From positions 62,001 through 126,000 of the forward strand of contig CANQBP010000001.1 in the NCBI GenBank assembly GCA_947589415.1: a stretch of DNA of 64,000 nt, in the 5' to 3' direction. Source of the stretch: an uncultured Clostridia bacterium (GTDB lineage: Bacteria > Bacillota > Clostridia > Oscillospirales > Acutalibacteraceae). The position numbers and the translations under genes were made by a program. Below are positions 1-8,895 of this stretch, one piece after another. The notes under the pieces were generated by a model that saw only the letters and a program-made list of their open reading frames with translations, did not search any database and was not told where the DNA came from. Every line of letters starts with the position of its first letter. Within the stretch, counting starts at the first letter, position 1.

Positions 1-2
1 AC

Positions 3-335
3 GGCGAAAATGCAGTATTTATATGTACGCCGTTTAACAGCGACAGGGATTTTAACAGACTTGAAAGAGCAATAAAAGAAATCCCCATAAAAAATAGTGT
101 GCAATACAAGATTATTACAGCGGAAGAACCTGTAAAAAAATTATCCGTTAGAGAAGCAGTGCTGCTGCCTAATGAAATTGTTAAAACAGAAAATTCCGTG
201 GGCAGGATAGCAGCAAATACAGCTTGTCCGTGTCCGCCGGGAATACCTTTGATTATGCCGGGGGAGGTAATAAGCAGGGGAATTGCGGAAAGAATTTTTG
301 AGTCGGGTATAATGACAGTAAAAGTTGTAAAATAA
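3..335 (+). CDS. Orn/Lys/Arg decarboxylase family, C-terminal end (5' truncated by window)
   Basis: Only the last 110 or so codons of this gene are in the window; the frame is open from base 3 to the TAA at 333-335. The tail resembles the C-terminal domain of PLP-dependent ornithine/lysine/arginine decarboxylases: a block with LSVREAVLLP, then SVGRIAANTACPCPPGIPL and a proline-glycine turn IMPGEVI. In the family this region closes over the active site of the neighbouring subunit. The PLP-binding lysine lies upstream and cannot be seen, so substrate choice (Lys, Arg or Orn) cannot be judged. A GTG at 99 lies inside the domain and is not the start. A hairpin terminator follows directly. Confidence 0.8.
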   Translation, partial: GENAVFICTPFNSDRDFNRLERAIKEIPIKNSVQYKIITAEEPVKKLSVREAVLLPNEIVKTENSVGRIAANTACPCPPGIPLIMPGEVISRGIAERIFESGIMTVKVVK

Positions 336-337
336 TT

Positions 338-385
338 CTGCCGATAACTCCCCTAACGGTATTATCGGCAGTACACTTATTTTTA
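338..385 (+). terminator. Rho-independent terminator after the decarboxylase gene
   Basis: A perfect 10 bp stem (CTGCCGATAA at 338-347 with TTATCGGCAG at 362-371) is followed by a T-rich run. It sits 3 bases after the stop codon. Because the flavodoxin operon converges from the other side, the symmetrical stem may also stop leftward transcription. Confidence 0.75.
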
Positions 386-429
386 TTTTCGGTAATGACC
401 TCTGTTTAAGACGATAGAGGCTTGAATTT

Positions 430-852
430 TTATACAAGGGAAGCTCCGAGTTCCTCACATTTTGCGAGTCCTTCGCCGTCGGGAGTTTCATTTACGATAA
501 GACTATCCGACACAAGTTCTGCTCCTGCTTTTTTACAGTTTTCTTCCCATATACGCATCCATTCGCCGTCACCCCAACCGTATGAGCCGAATAATGCAAT
601 TTTTTTGCCCGAAAGCATATCGGTCAGGGAGTCAAACATAGGCTGAAATTCGGTATCTTCAAGTTCTTCTGCACCCATAGCCGGACAACCGAAAGCAACT
701 GTGTCATATGAATCAAGCATATCAGCATTAAACTCTGATGGTGTAAACAAATCGGTTTCTGCACCGCTATCCTTTGCTCCTTTTACAACAGCCTTCGCCA
801 TAGCCTCGGTGTTGCCCGTACCACTCCAATATACGACCGCTATTTTACTCAT
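430..852 (-). CDS. Flavodoxin (short chain)
   Basis: A small FMN-binding electron carrier of 140 residues, the usual short-chain flavodoxin length. The phosphate-binding loop SGTGNTEAMA is at residues 10-19, and later blocks (AFGCPAMGAEELE; LFGSYGWGDGEWM) match the isoalloxazine-contacting loops of the family. It is the last gene of a leftward operon with the DUF3793 and DUF2325 genes. Flavodoxins commonly replace ferredoxin when iron is short, which fits the palindromic operator at the head of the operon; the iron link is inference. Start ATG at 852 with GAAAGGATTG upstream. Confidence 0.93.
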   Translation of the reverse strand: MSKIAVVYWSGTGNTEAMAKAVVKGAKDSGAETDLFTPSEFNADMLDSYDTVAFGCPAMGAEELEDTEFQPMFDSLTDMLSGKKIALFGSYGWGDGEWMRIWEENCKKAGAELVSDSLIVNETPDGEGLAKCEELGASLV

Positions 853-895
853 TTACAACAATCCTTTCAAAAATATATTTTTTATACCTGCCGCA

Positions 896-1447
896 TCAAT
901 ACGACACTGCAAGCATATCTGCCGTAAAACCTTTTTTGTTAAGGGAACAGCAAAGCTCTGTACATTTTTTATATTTTTCAAAGAGCTGCTTTGCCTTAAC
1001 CTCGTCACCGTAAACTTTCCAACAGCCTACACATTTGCAGCCGTTGGCATTATTTTTAATAAACCCCCACACATCTTCGGGCGGGTATCCGAGAAATAAG
1101 CCTATTTCATGTGGAAAATCCTTGTTTTTCTCAAGTCTTTGTATAAGTCTTATGATACATTTGTTTATACTGTTGCACGAATATCCTAAGTTTTTAAGCA
1201 GACTTTGAGCAAGGTCTTTTTCCAGATCCTTTTTTAAAAGAGAGGGTCTGTAAACATAAATAAGAGTACTTCCGTTATGTCTTCTCAACGGTACGATTCT
1301 CATGCCTTTTGAAACAAGACGTTCGTTAAGACTTTTAATATAACTGATCTCGGATTTTTCGTTTTTAAATCGGCAGGTAAACATATTACCCGTTTTGATC
1401 CCTAAAATAGTGGGGGAACAATGCCGCACGAATAATTCGTCAGACAC
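896..1447 (-). CDS. DUF3793 family protein
   Basis: A 183-residue protein of unknown function that I recognise as DUF3793, a family found mainly in Clostridia next to flavodoxin and DUF2325 genes. Family-like blocks include PTILGIKTGNMFTC near the N terminus, the central HEIGLFLGYPPEDVWGFI, and a cysteine cluster CKCVGCWKVYGD that could bind metal. The start is a GTG at 1447 preceded by AAGGAGGTGAG at good spacing. It lies between the flavodoxin gene (43 bp away) and the DUF2325 gene (39 bp away), in one transcription unit. A role in metal or redox homeostasis is suggested only by neighbourhood. Confidence 0.85.
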   Translation of the reverse strand: MSDELFVRHCSPTILGIKTGNMFTCRFKNEKSEISYIKSLNERLVSKGMRIVPLRRHNGSTLIYVYRPSLLKKDLEKDLAQSLLKNLGYSCNSINKCIIRLIQRLEKNKDFPHEIGLFLGYPPEDVWGFIKNNANGCKCVGCWKVYGDEVKAKQLFEKYKKCTELCCSLNKKGFTADMLAVSY

Positions 1448-1486
1448 CGCCTCACCTCCTTTAACAGTACGGTTTAAATAGCTTGT

Positions 1487-1780
1487 TCAAATATCTTTAC
1501 TGCCGTTGAGATACTGTTCGAGAATATTTTTAAGTGCTGATTTAGAACTGCTGTGTGAACGGGCAACCGGAATGTCAAGTTTTTTAACATTATCAAGCGC
1601 ACATTTTACCATTTTATGTGATACCGTATCGGTGAAAAGTACAACAAGATCGGGATTTCCTAAATCCTGCAAACCTCTGCTCATTTTAGGATATACCTTT
1701 GCTCTGCAATTATACATTCTGCAAAGATCTACATATTCCCTAATCATACATTCGTTTCCGCCCACAATTACAAGACTCAT
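1487..1780 (-). CDS. DUF2325 family protein
   Basis: A 97-residue protein, first gene of the leftward operon. It begins with the compact Rossmann-like start MSLVIVGGNECMIREYVDLC and continues with the LVVLFTDTVSHKM and IPVARSHSSSKSALKNIL blocks typical of DUF2325, whose function is unknown. The ATG at 1780 follows GGGGTGATTAAAT. Association with DUF3793 and flavodoxin recurs in Clostridia (from memory of the families). Cys 11 and Cys 20 are possible ligands, but no function should be assigned. Confidence 0.85.
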   Translation of the reverse strand: MSLVIVGGNECMIREYVDLCRMYNCRAKVYPKMSRGLQDLGNPDLVVLFTDTVSHKMVKCALDNVKKLDIPVARSHSSSKSALKNILEQYLNGSKDI

Positions 1781-1834
1781 ATTTAATCACCCCATGTTTT
1801 TAATTTTTGGTTAGTTATATCTAACACACGGTTC

Positions 1835-1904
1835 AAAATACAGTCAGATAGGTTTAATCTATCTAACTGTATTTTAGTTTAATACATCTTACCGGATTTG
1901 TCAA
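1835..1904 (-). promoter_or_regulatory. Promoter with 41-bp palindromic operator for the DUF2325-DUF3793-flavodoxin operon
   Basis: On the minus strand TTGACA (1899-1904) and TAAACT (1876-1881) are exactly 17 bp apart. Directly downstream is an inverted repeat with 17 bp arms (1835-1851 and 1859-1875), one mismatch and a 7-base centre. Its core is TTAGATAG...CTATCTGA. A second, smaller palindrome GTTAGTTATATCTAAC lies at 1810-1825. The large palindrome is centred near +15, where a bound repressor would block the polymerase. The TTAG/CTAA half-sites recall DtxR/IdeR-type iron repressor sites, but the regulator is not known. Confidence 0.7.
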
Positions 1905-2011
1905 TATTTAAAAAAATTTTTTCTCTAATTATTTTGTAATATTCAAAAAGTATTATGCATTAAAATGTACAATTAACTACGGACTTTTCTCAAAAAAATC
2001 TGTTAAAAATG

Positions 2012-2040
2012 TTGAAATCAATTTAACAATTATATATAAT
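2012..2040 (+). promoter_or_regulatory. Sigma-A-type promoter of the MoxR/vWA/SWIM/DUF4132 operon
   Basis: TTGAAA at 2012-2017 and a consensus TATAAT at 2035-2040 are separated by 17 bp, 41 bp before the first ATG of the operon. The 301-base gap between the DUF2325 start and this gene holds only this promoter and the divergent one at 1835-1904; the two are far enough apart to work independently. Confidence 0.7.
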
Positions 2041-2081
2041 AACCTTGAGTGATTTATTTAAGACGGAAAGGAGAAAAAATA

Positions 2082-3194
2082 ATGGAACAAAAATATATAA
2101 AACCGCCTATGGAAGTGAGGTACAAAGAGGAACTTCAAGCTCTTGCGGCTGTTGATACGGGAAGAAAGCCGGAGAATTGGCAGCTTTCCCCAAAGGCTGT
2201 CAGAACGTTTATATTGGGGGCATCAAAGCCCTTGAAATATAACGGAAATAAAATAGAAATACGAAAGAAATTTTTCGGAAATGATGCTCTTGTAGAACGC
2301 TGTATAATAACTCTTGCCGGAAGCAGAGGACTTATGCTGATAGGTGAACCCGGAACAGCCAAGACAATGCTTTCGGAGCTGCTTTCTGCCGCAATAAGCG
2401 GTACAAGTACAAATACCGTACAGGGGACTGCGGGAACTACCGAGGATATGATAAAATACAGTTGGAATTATGCTTTGTTATTGGCAAAGGGTCCCGTTAA
2501 AGAGGCACTTGTACCGTCACCGCTTTATGTGGGAATGTCAAAGGGAATAATAACCCGCTTTGAGGAAATTACACGAACTCCTGCCGAAATTCAAGACAGC
2601 CTTATTTCGGTAATGAGTGATAAGGTATTGAATATACCCGAACTTGAAGAGGAGGGACTTTTGTTTGCAAAGCCCGGATTTAATATAATCGGAACTGCAA
2701 ATATAAGAGATAAGGGTGTTAATGAGATGTCAAGCGCACTCAAGAGGCGATTTAATTTTGAAACCGTCGAGCCCGTGAAAGATGTGCGTCTTGAAAAGCA
2801 AATTATTATAAATGAGGTAGAACAAAATGCGTCTGCGGGCAGGATAGATATGTCGATTGATACTGATGTTGCCGAGCTTCTCGCAACGACATATCATGAG
2901 CTTAGAGAGGGAATTTCGGATTCGGGAATGAAAATAGAAAAGCCTTCAGCCGTTATGAGTACAGCCGAGGCGGTGTCTGTTTATTATCAGACACTTTCAA
3001 ATGCATGGTATTATGAAGAAAACGAAATGAGTATCGGAGAGCTTACAAAAAATCTTAACAATGCAGTTTGTAAGGATACAAAAGATGATCTTGAAAAATT
3101 GAAGGCTTATTTTAATACGGTTGTAAAGTACAAGTCGGAAAAGGTCGGTGGATTATGGAAGAAGTTTTACGAAGCAAGGAAATATTTGAAATAA
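2082..3194 (+). CDS. MoxR-family AAA+ ATPase (YehL-like), first gene of the six-gene system
   Basis: A 370-residue AAA+ ATPase. Walker A is GEPGTAKT at residues 88-95; the Walker B region is RFEEITR about 70 residues later; sensor 1 is IIGTANIRDKG; the arginine finger region is LKRRFNFE. The A-to-K change in GEPGTAKT and the EITR motif fit the MoxR clade, whose members act as chaperone-like remodelling ATPases together with vWA proteins. I start the gene at ATG 2082, 6 bases after GGAGA; an upstream GTG at 2049 has no ribosome site. The next gene overlaps its 3' end by 40 bases. The closest arrangement known to me is the E. coli yehL group. Confidence 0.88.
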   Translation: MEQKYIKPPMEVRYKEELQALAAVDTGRKPENWQLSPKAVRTFILGASKPLKYNGNKIEIRKKFFGNDALVERCIITLAGSRGLMLIGEPGTAKTMLSELLSAAISGTSTNTVQGTAGTTEDMIKYSWNYALLLAKGPVKEALVPSPLYVGMSKGIITRFEEITRTPAEIQDSLISVMSDKVLNIPELEEEGLLFAKPGFNIIGTANIRDKGVNEMSSALKRRFNFETVEPVKDVRLEKQIIINEVEQNASAGRIDMSIDTDVAELLATTYHELREGISDSGMKIEKPSAVMSTAEAVSVYYQTLSNAWYYEENEMSIGELTKNLNNAVCKDTKDDLEKLKAYFNTVVKYKSEKVGGLWKKFYEARKYLK

Positions 3195-5563
3195 TTCCGT
3201 TTAATTATGATTTGCCGGTTTTATTTTTTCCCGTTCGGCATCATAGTCCTGCCTGTTCGTATCATCTGCAAAAGGTAATTGAGAAATACAGACCGGACTG
3301 CATACTTGTTGAAGGTCCGCAGAATGCGGATAAACTTATTCCCGTGCTTACGGACGACGGGACAGTACCTCCCGCGGCATTTTATTATTTTTATAAGGAC
3401 AGCGCAAAATATATAAGTGAAGATGCCGAGGATTATAAATGCTACTATCCGTTTTTGAGTACGTCGCCCGAATACAATGCGCTTGTTTATGCAAGAAAGA
3501 ACAATATTAACTGCGGCTTTATTGATATGCCCTACGGGGAAATACTTATCAATACAGCGGAAAACATGGGACTTCGCCGAAAAAGAGAAGTTCCGAGTTA
3601 CAGCGACGACCATTATCTGTCGGAGGGCAAGTTTTTTGAGGCATTGTGCAAAAAAACGGGAATGAGGAGTTTTGAGGAATTTTGGGAAAGATTTTTTGAA
3701 ATTGACTCACTTTATATGAATACGGAAGAATTTGTCAAAAGAATGTACACATACTGCTTTCTGTTGAGAAAAAATACGCCTGAAGATGATATGCATAAAG
3801 ACGGCTGCCTTGTTCGTGAAAGCTATATGTCGGAATGTATCAGAAGCTCTATGAAAACGCATGAAAGGGTACTTGTCGTAACCGGAGGCTTTCATTCATA
3901 CGGATTATATAATCTTGTCTTTGGCGGGGGAAAATCCTCAAAAGTAAAACTGCATAATTTCGGCAGTAAGGTGCAGGACGTATATGCAATGTGCTATTCG
4001 TATGAGTTAGCCGATGCACTAAACGGATATGCTTCCGGTATGCAAAATCCCGGATTTTATAATGAGGTGTGGGCACTTATAAAAAATAAAACCGAAGCCG
4101 GCGAAAGCATAGAAAAAGTATATGATGATGTAATAACCGAAACACTTCTCAAATGTGCAAAGGAATGTGTTAAATCAAAACTGCTTATAACGCTGTCGGA
4201 TATCTCCTCCGCAACATTGATGTACAGGGGACTTGCAGCTATACGTGATAAAAAATCTGCAGGTCTTTACGAATTGTATGATGCCGTGCAAAGCTGTTTT
4301 ATTAAAGGCGAATTGAATGCGTCGAGCAGTCTGCCGCTTGATATCCTGAATAAAACCGCAGCAGGCAGCGGCATGGGAAAATTAAGCGACAGGGCGGAAA
4401 AAGTACCGATAATAAAAGATTTTGAAGATTTGGCGCAAAAATTCAAACTGAAAATCAATATTGTGATTGAACAGAAAATAGAGCTTGATATTTTTTCTAA
4501 GCCGAGTCACATGGAAATAAGCAGGTTATTTTATCGCCTTTCTTTTCTTGAAACGGGTTTTGCAAAAAGAATAAAGGGTGCGGATATTATTGGTAATACC
4601 GACCGAAGCAGAATAAGGGAAATTTGGTCATACAAAAGAAGTGCGGACAGCGATGCCTCACTTATAGATGCAAGTATGTACGGGGCAACCGTTGAAGAGG
4701 CTTGTACCGTATGTGCGGTGCGCAGACTTTTCAGCGAACAAAGAGCCTCAGATGCGGCAAAGCTGTATGTAGAATCCTTTCTGATGGGTATTGACATTAC
4801 GGAAAGTTTTACTCAAAAAATGCAGGATATAATTATTGATGACGGGGACTTTTTTTCAATAGGAAAGGCTGTTTATTATTTCAATATGCTTCATTCTTTG
4901 AAAAAACTTTATGGTGTGAACAACAATAAAGAGGAGTTTTTTCTTGTAAGATGTTTTGACAAAGTCGTGACAATGCTTCCCTCAATTATAAATGTAAGTG
5001 ATGATTATGCCGATGAATGTATCAAAATTTGCAGGCTTATATACAGCCTTGTATCAAATCCGTTTTTAAGCGACAGATATAATGTGCTTATTGATGCCTT
5101 TGTGAGAATGACAACGCAAAAAGATCCGCAGCCTGCCGTGTACGGTGCAGTATTAGGACTTTTATACGGAAGTGCGGGAGAATACAGAAATGAAATAAGC
5201 TATGCCCTGAACGGATATCTTACGGGAACAAAGGAAATGAAAAAACGTGGGGCAATTTTTCTAAAGGGTTTGTTTTCCACCGCCCGTGATATCGTGCTTG
5301 TGGGAAATGCGTTTATAAATATGACGGACGAGCTTATCAGGGGACTGGATATGGAGGATTTTATGGAGGTATTGCCGGAGCTGCGGCTTGCGTTCAGTTA
5401 TTTTACACCGTATGAAATTGACAGCATATCAAAAAAAGCAGCGGATTTATATAATGCCGACAATATCGACATACTGAAAGGAATTAACATATATTCACGT
5501 TTTTATTCAATGGGTATAGAACTTGAAAAGGAAATTTGCAGTGATGTGGAGGTGGGTATGTGA
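3155..5563 (+). CDS. DUF5682 family protein (YehM-like) with TraB/EreA-type motifs
   Basis: An 802-residue protein of unknown function. The N-terminal 250 residues carry ordered motifs: PVRHHSPA (RHH at 28-30), LVEGP (53-55), RESYM (221-225) and VVTGGFHSYG (GGFH at 244-247). In order and spacing these recall the G-x-x-H, E, R-E-x-x-M and G-x-x-H motifs of the TraB/Tiki/EreA/ChaN superfamily, which includes metal-dependent hydrolases; that assignment is my inference. The remaining 550 residues look all-helical, without recognised motifs. It starts inside the ATPase gene (GGTGG before ATG 3155) and its stop overlaps the next GTG, so the three genes are translationally coupled. No signal peptide, so cytosolic. 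Confidence 0.78.
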   Translation: MEEVLRSKEIFEIIPFNYDLPVLFFPVRHHSPACSYHLQKVIEKYRPDCILVEGPQNADKLIPVLTDDGTVPPAAFYYFYKDSAKYISEDAEDYKCYYPFLSTSPEYNALVYARKNNINCGFIDMPYGEILINTAENMGLRRKREVPSYSDDHYLSEGKFFEALCKKTGMRSFEEFWERFFEIDSLYMNTEEFVKRMYTYCFLLRKNTPEDDMHKDGCLVRESYMSECIRSSMKTHERVLVVTGGFHSYGLYNLVFGGGKSSKVKLHNFGSKVQDVYAMCYSYELADALNGYASGMQNPGFYNEVWALIKNKTEAGESIEKVYDDVITETLLKCAKECVKSKLLITLSDISSATLMYRGLAAIRDKKSAGLYELYDAVQSCFIKGELNASSSLPLDILNKTAAGSGMGKLSDRAEKVPIIKDFEDLAQKFKLKINIVIEQKIELDIFSKPSHMEISRLFYRLSFLETGFAKRIKGADIIGNTDRSRIREIWSYKRSADSDASLIDASMYGATVEEACTVCAVRRLFSEQRASDAAKLYVESFLMGIDITESFTQKMQDIIIDDGDFFSIGKAVYYFNMLHSLKKLYGVNNNKEEFFLVRCFDKVVTMLPSIINVSDDYADECIKICRLIYSLVSNPFLSDRYNVLIDAFVRMTTQKDPQPAVYGAVLGLLYGSAGEYRNEISYALNGYLTGTKEMKKRGAIFLKGLFSTARDIVLVGNAFINMTDELIRGLDMEDFMEVLPELRLAFSYFTPYEIDSISKKAADLYNADNIDILKGINIYSRFYSMGIELEKEICSDVEVGM

Positions 5564-6690
5564 CTGATACGGAGAACCTGAATAAATGGCGTCTTATTTT
5601 GGGAAAAAATGCCGAGGGACATATTGATTTTTCGGGAAACGGGGAACAGGTACGAATGTTTCAAAGTATGGAAAATACTCTTGATTTTCTCTACAATATG
5701 GAATACGGCAGTGATATCATGAGAACAGGAAAATCAGGAGGATCAGGTGCATCATCACCTTATGTTGCGGACTGGATAAATGAAATCAGACGCCTTTTTC
5801 CCAAAAGAACGGTTGAAATACTTGAAAAGCAGGCAATAGAACACTTTAATCTGACAGAGCTTTTGCTTGATAGAAAAATACTGCAAAAAATAGAACCAAA
5901 TATGGATTTGCTTAAAGTTATACTTCAATTCAAGCACATGATGAAAAGTGATGTAATAGAAGAAGTCAGGAGAATAATTAAAAAGGTTGTCGATGAGCTT
6001 ACGGAAAAACTGCAAACGGAAATAAAACGCTCCCTCCTCGGAAAGCTGAACAGAAATTTACCGTCTAATGTAAAATCCGTAAGAAATCTTGATATAAAGC
6101 GGACAATAAAGAGGAATTTGAAAAATTACGATACCGAGAAAAATCAAATTGTTCTGAAGAACGTATATTTTAACAGCCGCACAAGGCGTTATAACAAATG
6201 GAGAATAATAATTGCGGTTGATGAGAGCGGATCAATGCTCGACAGTATTATATACAGTGCGGTAATGGCGGGAATATTTGCAAAGCTGCCTATGGTAGAT
6301 ACCAAGCTGATAATTTTTGATACACAAGTAGTGGATTTGAGCGGCTATGCGGACGATCCTGTCGAGGTGCTTATGGGTATGCAGCTCGGAGGCGGTACGG
6401 ATATAGGCAAAGCAATATCATATTGTGAGAGTCTTTGCGTAAATCCGCATAATACGATTTACGTGACGGTAACAGATCTTTACGAGGGAGGAAGTCCCGC
6501 ATATCTTATAAAAACTTGCGGCGATATAATAGCATCGGGAAGTAAAATGGTATTTCTTACTGCACTTGACAGGGAAGCTAACCCCGTGTATGACAGGAGT
6601 ATTGCGCAGGCACTTACGGATATGGGAGCATTTGCAGGTGCTATGACTCCCGAACAGCTTGGGGATCACATAGGCAAAATGATAAGTTAG
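5560..6690 (+). CDS. vWA domain protein with complete MIDAS (YehP-like)
   Basis: A 376-residue protein. Residues 1-200 are helical and charged; a von Willebrand factor A domain fills about 214-370. The metal-ion-dependent adhesion site is complete: DESGSM at 221-226, threonine in LGGGTDIG and aspartate in VTDLYEGG. vWA proteins act as adaptors or substrate receptors for MoxR ATPases, and this one sits two genes from such an ATPase. The GTG start at 5560 overlaps the preceding stop codon (GTGA) and has GGAGGTGGG just upstream. No transmembrane segment, so an intracellular complex is likely. Confidence 0.9.
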   Translation: MTDTENLNKWRLILGKNAEGHIDFSGNGEQVRMFQSMENTLDFLYNMEYGSDIMRTGKSGGSGASSPYVADWINEIRRLFPKRTVEILEKQAIEHFNLTELLLDRKILQKIEPNMDLLKVILQFKHMMKSDVIEEVRRIIKKVVDELTEKLQTEIKRSLLGKLNRNLPSNVKSVRNLDIKRTIKRNLKNYDTEKNQIVLKNVYFNSRTRRYNKWRIIIAVDESGSMLDSIIYSAVMAGIFAKLPMVDTKLIIFDTQVVDLSGYADDPVEVLMGMQLGGGTDIGKAISYCESLCVNPHNTIYVTVTDLYEGGSPAYLIKTCGDIIASGSKMVFLTALDREANPVYDRSIAQALTDMGAFAGAMTPEQLGDHIGKMIS

Positions 6691-6769
6691 CTTTGGGAAA
6701 GAGCATAAGTACACGTCTGTAAAAATATGGATTTACAATGTATCTTTCGCTTTAGGAGTTGTAGTTACA

Positions 6770-8806
6770 ATGGAAAAATTGAAAGAAGATCTGAAAACTG
6801 CCGATGATGAATATCTTGTAAGTATCAGCAATAAGGGAATACTTAAAAGAGCCTATAAGGATATTGAAACGGCAAATATAAAGCTCTCATATATTGACGG
6901 TTCGGCTTATGCTGATGTTGACGGGGTACAGTGCGTTATACTTTCTCCTCTTGCCGCAAGCACCTGTACTTGTCCGTCAAGAAGTATCTGCCGTCATATA
7001 ATAAGCGCAATTTTGCAGCTTAAAAAAGAACTGCTTTCAGACGGTGAAAACAAAAAAGAACAATCGGAGGAAACTGATAAACAGCCGGCAGAAAATAAAA
7101 AGACCGAAGCGTTTAAAAAGGAATTATCCGAATTTCCCCTTGCTAAATTGCAAAAGGCTATGAAGAAAAAATACTATAACGAATATATTGATAAAGCAAG
7201 GCTCGGTATTTTCCCGAATGTTGAAGAAAATACCGTTATTACGGTGGAATTTGCCGAGGATAATACAACCGTCAAGCTGATTTCTCCGCTTGAATATTCA
7301 GCCTGTACCTGTCATAGCAAGGAATTGTGTAAGCATAAGGCGGCGGCAATTCTGACTTGGCAGATAAAGCATAATGTTATAAATACAGAAGAGCTGCTGC
7401 CCGCCGAGGAAGAGGTTGCTGTATATGACATTAAGTCTGTACATGATTGTGCTGAGAATGCTTTGAAGTTTCTTGAAAAAATTTTATCGGACGGGCTTGT
7501 AAGAACTCCCGATGATGCATCGGAAACTGCGGAGTCGGTTGCTGTTATGTGTCATAATGCACATCTTGCGGATACGGAAAAGAAACTGCGTGAAATAGGG
7601 AACAGATTGAACGGGTATATAGAACATTCACCCGAATTTAATTCCGTAATACTTTTTGAAAATATAATGGACGAGCTGATTAACCTTAAACGTATCATAA
7701 CGGAAAACGATGAAGAAAAACTGAAAGAGCTTATGGGGGAATTTAAGAGTAAATATACAATAGCCGATACGTTGGAGATAATACCGCTTGCACAAAGGCA
7801 TTTTTCCTCAAGTGCAGGCTATGAGGGAGAAATATATTATTTCATAAATAAGGATATTGACTCAAGGTACAGTTATTTTACATACTCCGATATACGTCCG
7901 ACCTTTTACGAAACAAACCGCCGCCGTTCTGTATCCAAAGCACCGTGGGGACTTTACGGTGCGGCAGATACAATAATGAAGTATGAACTTCGTCTTACGC
8001 TGCCTAAACTGTCGGGGATAAAGATATCCTCCTCCAATGATACAAAGGCGGAGGAAATATGTAAACCCAATCTAAATCAAGAGGCAATATATGAAAGAAT
8101 ATATACGGATTTTCTGAAATTGGTAAAGGATAAATTTCTATCGGCGGAAGATGATGACAGCGAAAGACTTGTAATGCTTATGCCGGAAAAATGTATAAGC
8201 TCGGTATCCGATGAGATAACGCAGACACATAATATACTTGTCGAGGATAAATACGGACAGTGTATAACTCTGAAAACAAGGTACAGAAGTGATAACAAAG
8301 ATTTTTTTGAGAAGTTTGTCAAGGCAGGAGAAATAATGCTGAAAGATTGCAAAAAAAAATATGTTATATTCGGAAATGCATATATTGAAAACTCAAGATG
8401 TTGTATATATCCGATAGCAATATTCGGTAAAATCACCCCGACGGAAACCGATATTGATGAGGACGAAATATTCGGCTGCGATGACAGATACGATTATTTT
8501 GCCAATCTGTTCCAAAGTCTGAAAAGTATTTTATGTGATTTGATACAATGCGGAATAAATACATTTGATCTGTATTCTCAAATTGAGGACAGCGGTGAGG
8601 AATGTAAAAAATCGGGACTTATAATGCTTTCGGAAAATTTGCAAATGCTTGCTGATTTGCTTAGGGCAAAAAATCATACATACATCGAAGATAATTCCGA
8701 AATAATTGAACTGCTTGCAAAAATTTACAGGTATCTGAAAACAGGTATTAAGAAAACCCAAATAAGACAGGCAATCAATAACCTGTATTATAAAGAGGAC
8801 AATTAG
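6770..8806 (+). CDS. Double SWIM zinc-finger protein (YehQ-like)
   Basis: A 678-residue protein with two SWIM-type zinc fingers (C-x-C-x(n)-C-x-H): C66, C68, C74, H76 in CTCPSRSICRH, and C179, C181, C187, H189 in CTCHSKELCKH. A charged linker joins them. SWIM fingers bind DNA or protein, and single-SWIM proteins accompany MoxR/vWA genes elsewhere. The C-terminal 450 residues are helical and match nothing I recognise. ATG 6770 follows TAGGAG at a slightly long distance; the 79 bp gap to the vWA gene shows no terminator, so it is read as the same operon. Confidence 0.85.
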   Translation: MEKLKEDLKTADDEYLVSISNKGILKRAYKDIETANIKLSYIDGSAYADVDGVQCVILSPLAASTCTCPSRSICRHIISAILQLKKELLSDGENKKEQSEETDKQPAENKKTEAFKKELSEFPLAKLQKAMKKKYYNEYIDKARLGIFPNVEENTVITVEFAEDNTTVKLISPLEYSACTCHSKELCKHKAAAILTWQIKHNVINTEELLPAEEEVAVYDIKSVHDCAENALKFLEKILSDGLVRTPDDASETAESVAVMCHNAHLADTEKKLREIGNRLNGYIEHSPEFNSVILFENIMDELINLKRIITENDEEKLKELMGEFKSKYTIADTLEIIPLAQRHFSSSAGYEGEIYYFINKDIDSRYSYFTYSDIRPTFYETNRRRSVSKAPWGLYGAADTIMKYELRLTLPKLSGIKISSSNDTKAEEICKPNLNQEAIYERIYTDFLKLVKDKFLSAEDDDSERLVMLMPEKCISSVSDEITQTHNILVEDKYGQCITLKTRYRSDNKDFFEKFVKAGEIMLKDCKKKYVIFGNAYIENSRCCIYPIAIFGKITPTETDIDEDEIFGCDDRYDYFANLFQSLKSILCDLIQCGINTFDLYSQIEDSGEECKKSGLIMLSENLQMLADLLRAKNHTYIEDNSEIIELLAKIYRYLKTGIKKTQIRQAINNLYYKEDN

Positions 8807-8895
8807 TGTTTGCTTTTAGTTATTTTTCCGACGGCTTATAAAAGACATAAATCAAATGTGAAACAGAAAACTTTCGTGAAAGTGAGGAAATGAAA

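Noticed and set aside
141-491. Minus-strand open frame overlapping the decarboxylase tail and flavodoxin end
   Set aside because: No ribosome site or recognisable protein; it lies across two well-supported genes and a terminator.
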